DNA of 31,912 bases from CAYMRB01 sp964392615 (lineage in GTDB: Bacteria; Planctomycetota; UBA8108): contig CAYMRB010000056.1 of assembly GCA_964392615.1 (NCBI GenBank), positions 1 through 31,912 of the forward strand, read 5' to 3'. The translations under genes were made by a program, and so were the position numbers. Positions 31,843-31,912 of the stretch are shown here, in pieces. The notes under the pieces are model-generated. The model made no database searches. It was not told where the DNA came from and worked only from the letters and a program-made list of their open reading frames with translations. Every line of letters begins with the position of its first letter. The stretch's first letter is position 1.

Positions 31843-31912
31843 AGTCGGAGTCGGAGTCGGAGTCGGAGTCGGCGGCAGGCTCGGAGTAGGAGTCGGGGTC
31901 GGCGTCGGACGC
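31843..31912. repeat. Hexanucleotide tandem repeat upstream of the ubiquitin-like gene
   Basis: Five perfect AGTCGG units (31843-31872), then degenerate units to the window edge. On the minus strand the units read in frame with the ubiquitin-like gene as Asp-Ser repeats with no stop. Because a good ribosome-binding site lies downstream of the repeat, it is more likely leader sequence than coding. Confidence 0.8.

Noticed and set aside
31843..31912. CRISPR-like repeat array at the right edge
   Set aside because: The units are contiguous hexamers without spacers, a simple tandem repeat.

Overview
The window looks like chromosomal DNA of a high-GC bacterium, most probably a planctomycete (Planctomycetota) or a close relative. 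This rests on gene content, not on a marker gene. Two giant secreted CotH/lamin-tail proteins end in dockerin-like 'GDxNxDD' calcium-loop pairs of the kind common in planctomycetes. Three genes (HisA-like, an archaeal-type amino acid kinase, and mfnB) belong to the methanofuran/tetrahydromethanopterin C1 gene set that planctomycetes share with methylotrophs and methanogens. No rRNA, tRNA, CRISPR array, transposase or integrase was seen.

Layout. 1-5030: an FkbM-type methyltransferase cut by the left edge, a stand-alone CheY-like receiver, an S46 dipeptidyl-peptidase, a TPM-domain membrane protein and an SGNH-like hydrolase. 5134-8326: a large lipoprotein that appears to fuse a dual-specificity phosphatase, a neutral-ceramidase-like hydrolase and a beta-barrel-like tail, then a small membrane protein. 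8468-11345: the C1-cofactor genes, interrupted by a small AT-hook/winged-helix-like DNA-binding protein behind a palindromic operator. 11336-19425: the two tandem CotH paralogues. 19694-20023: an Rdx/SelW-like protein. 20382-26416: a same-strand series of fabF, a BamE-like lipoprotein and a NatA/NatB-type ABC exporter whose second permease carries a CAAX-protease (CPBP) domain. 26821-28827: a SorC-type regulator and a divergent sigma factor.

The most interesting region is the right end (28918-31822). It is a compact minus-strand cassette encoding, in transcription order, a ubiquitin-like protein, an E2-like protein, a JAMM metallopeptidase and a ThiF-type E1, with overlapping or nearly abutting reading frames. 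This is a complete bacterial ubiquitin-like conjugation and deconjugation set. It resembles PRTRC-type components, and its gene order matches the Bil antiphage operons. Its biological role cannot be read from the sequence.

Unusually, the 3' end of the ubiquitin-like gene is made of a palindromic ~100-bp repeat. A second copy lies upstream of a CotH gene at 19491-19596. The repeat adds a foreign-looking tail after the ubiquitin fold, exactly where a JAMM peptidase would be expected to trim.
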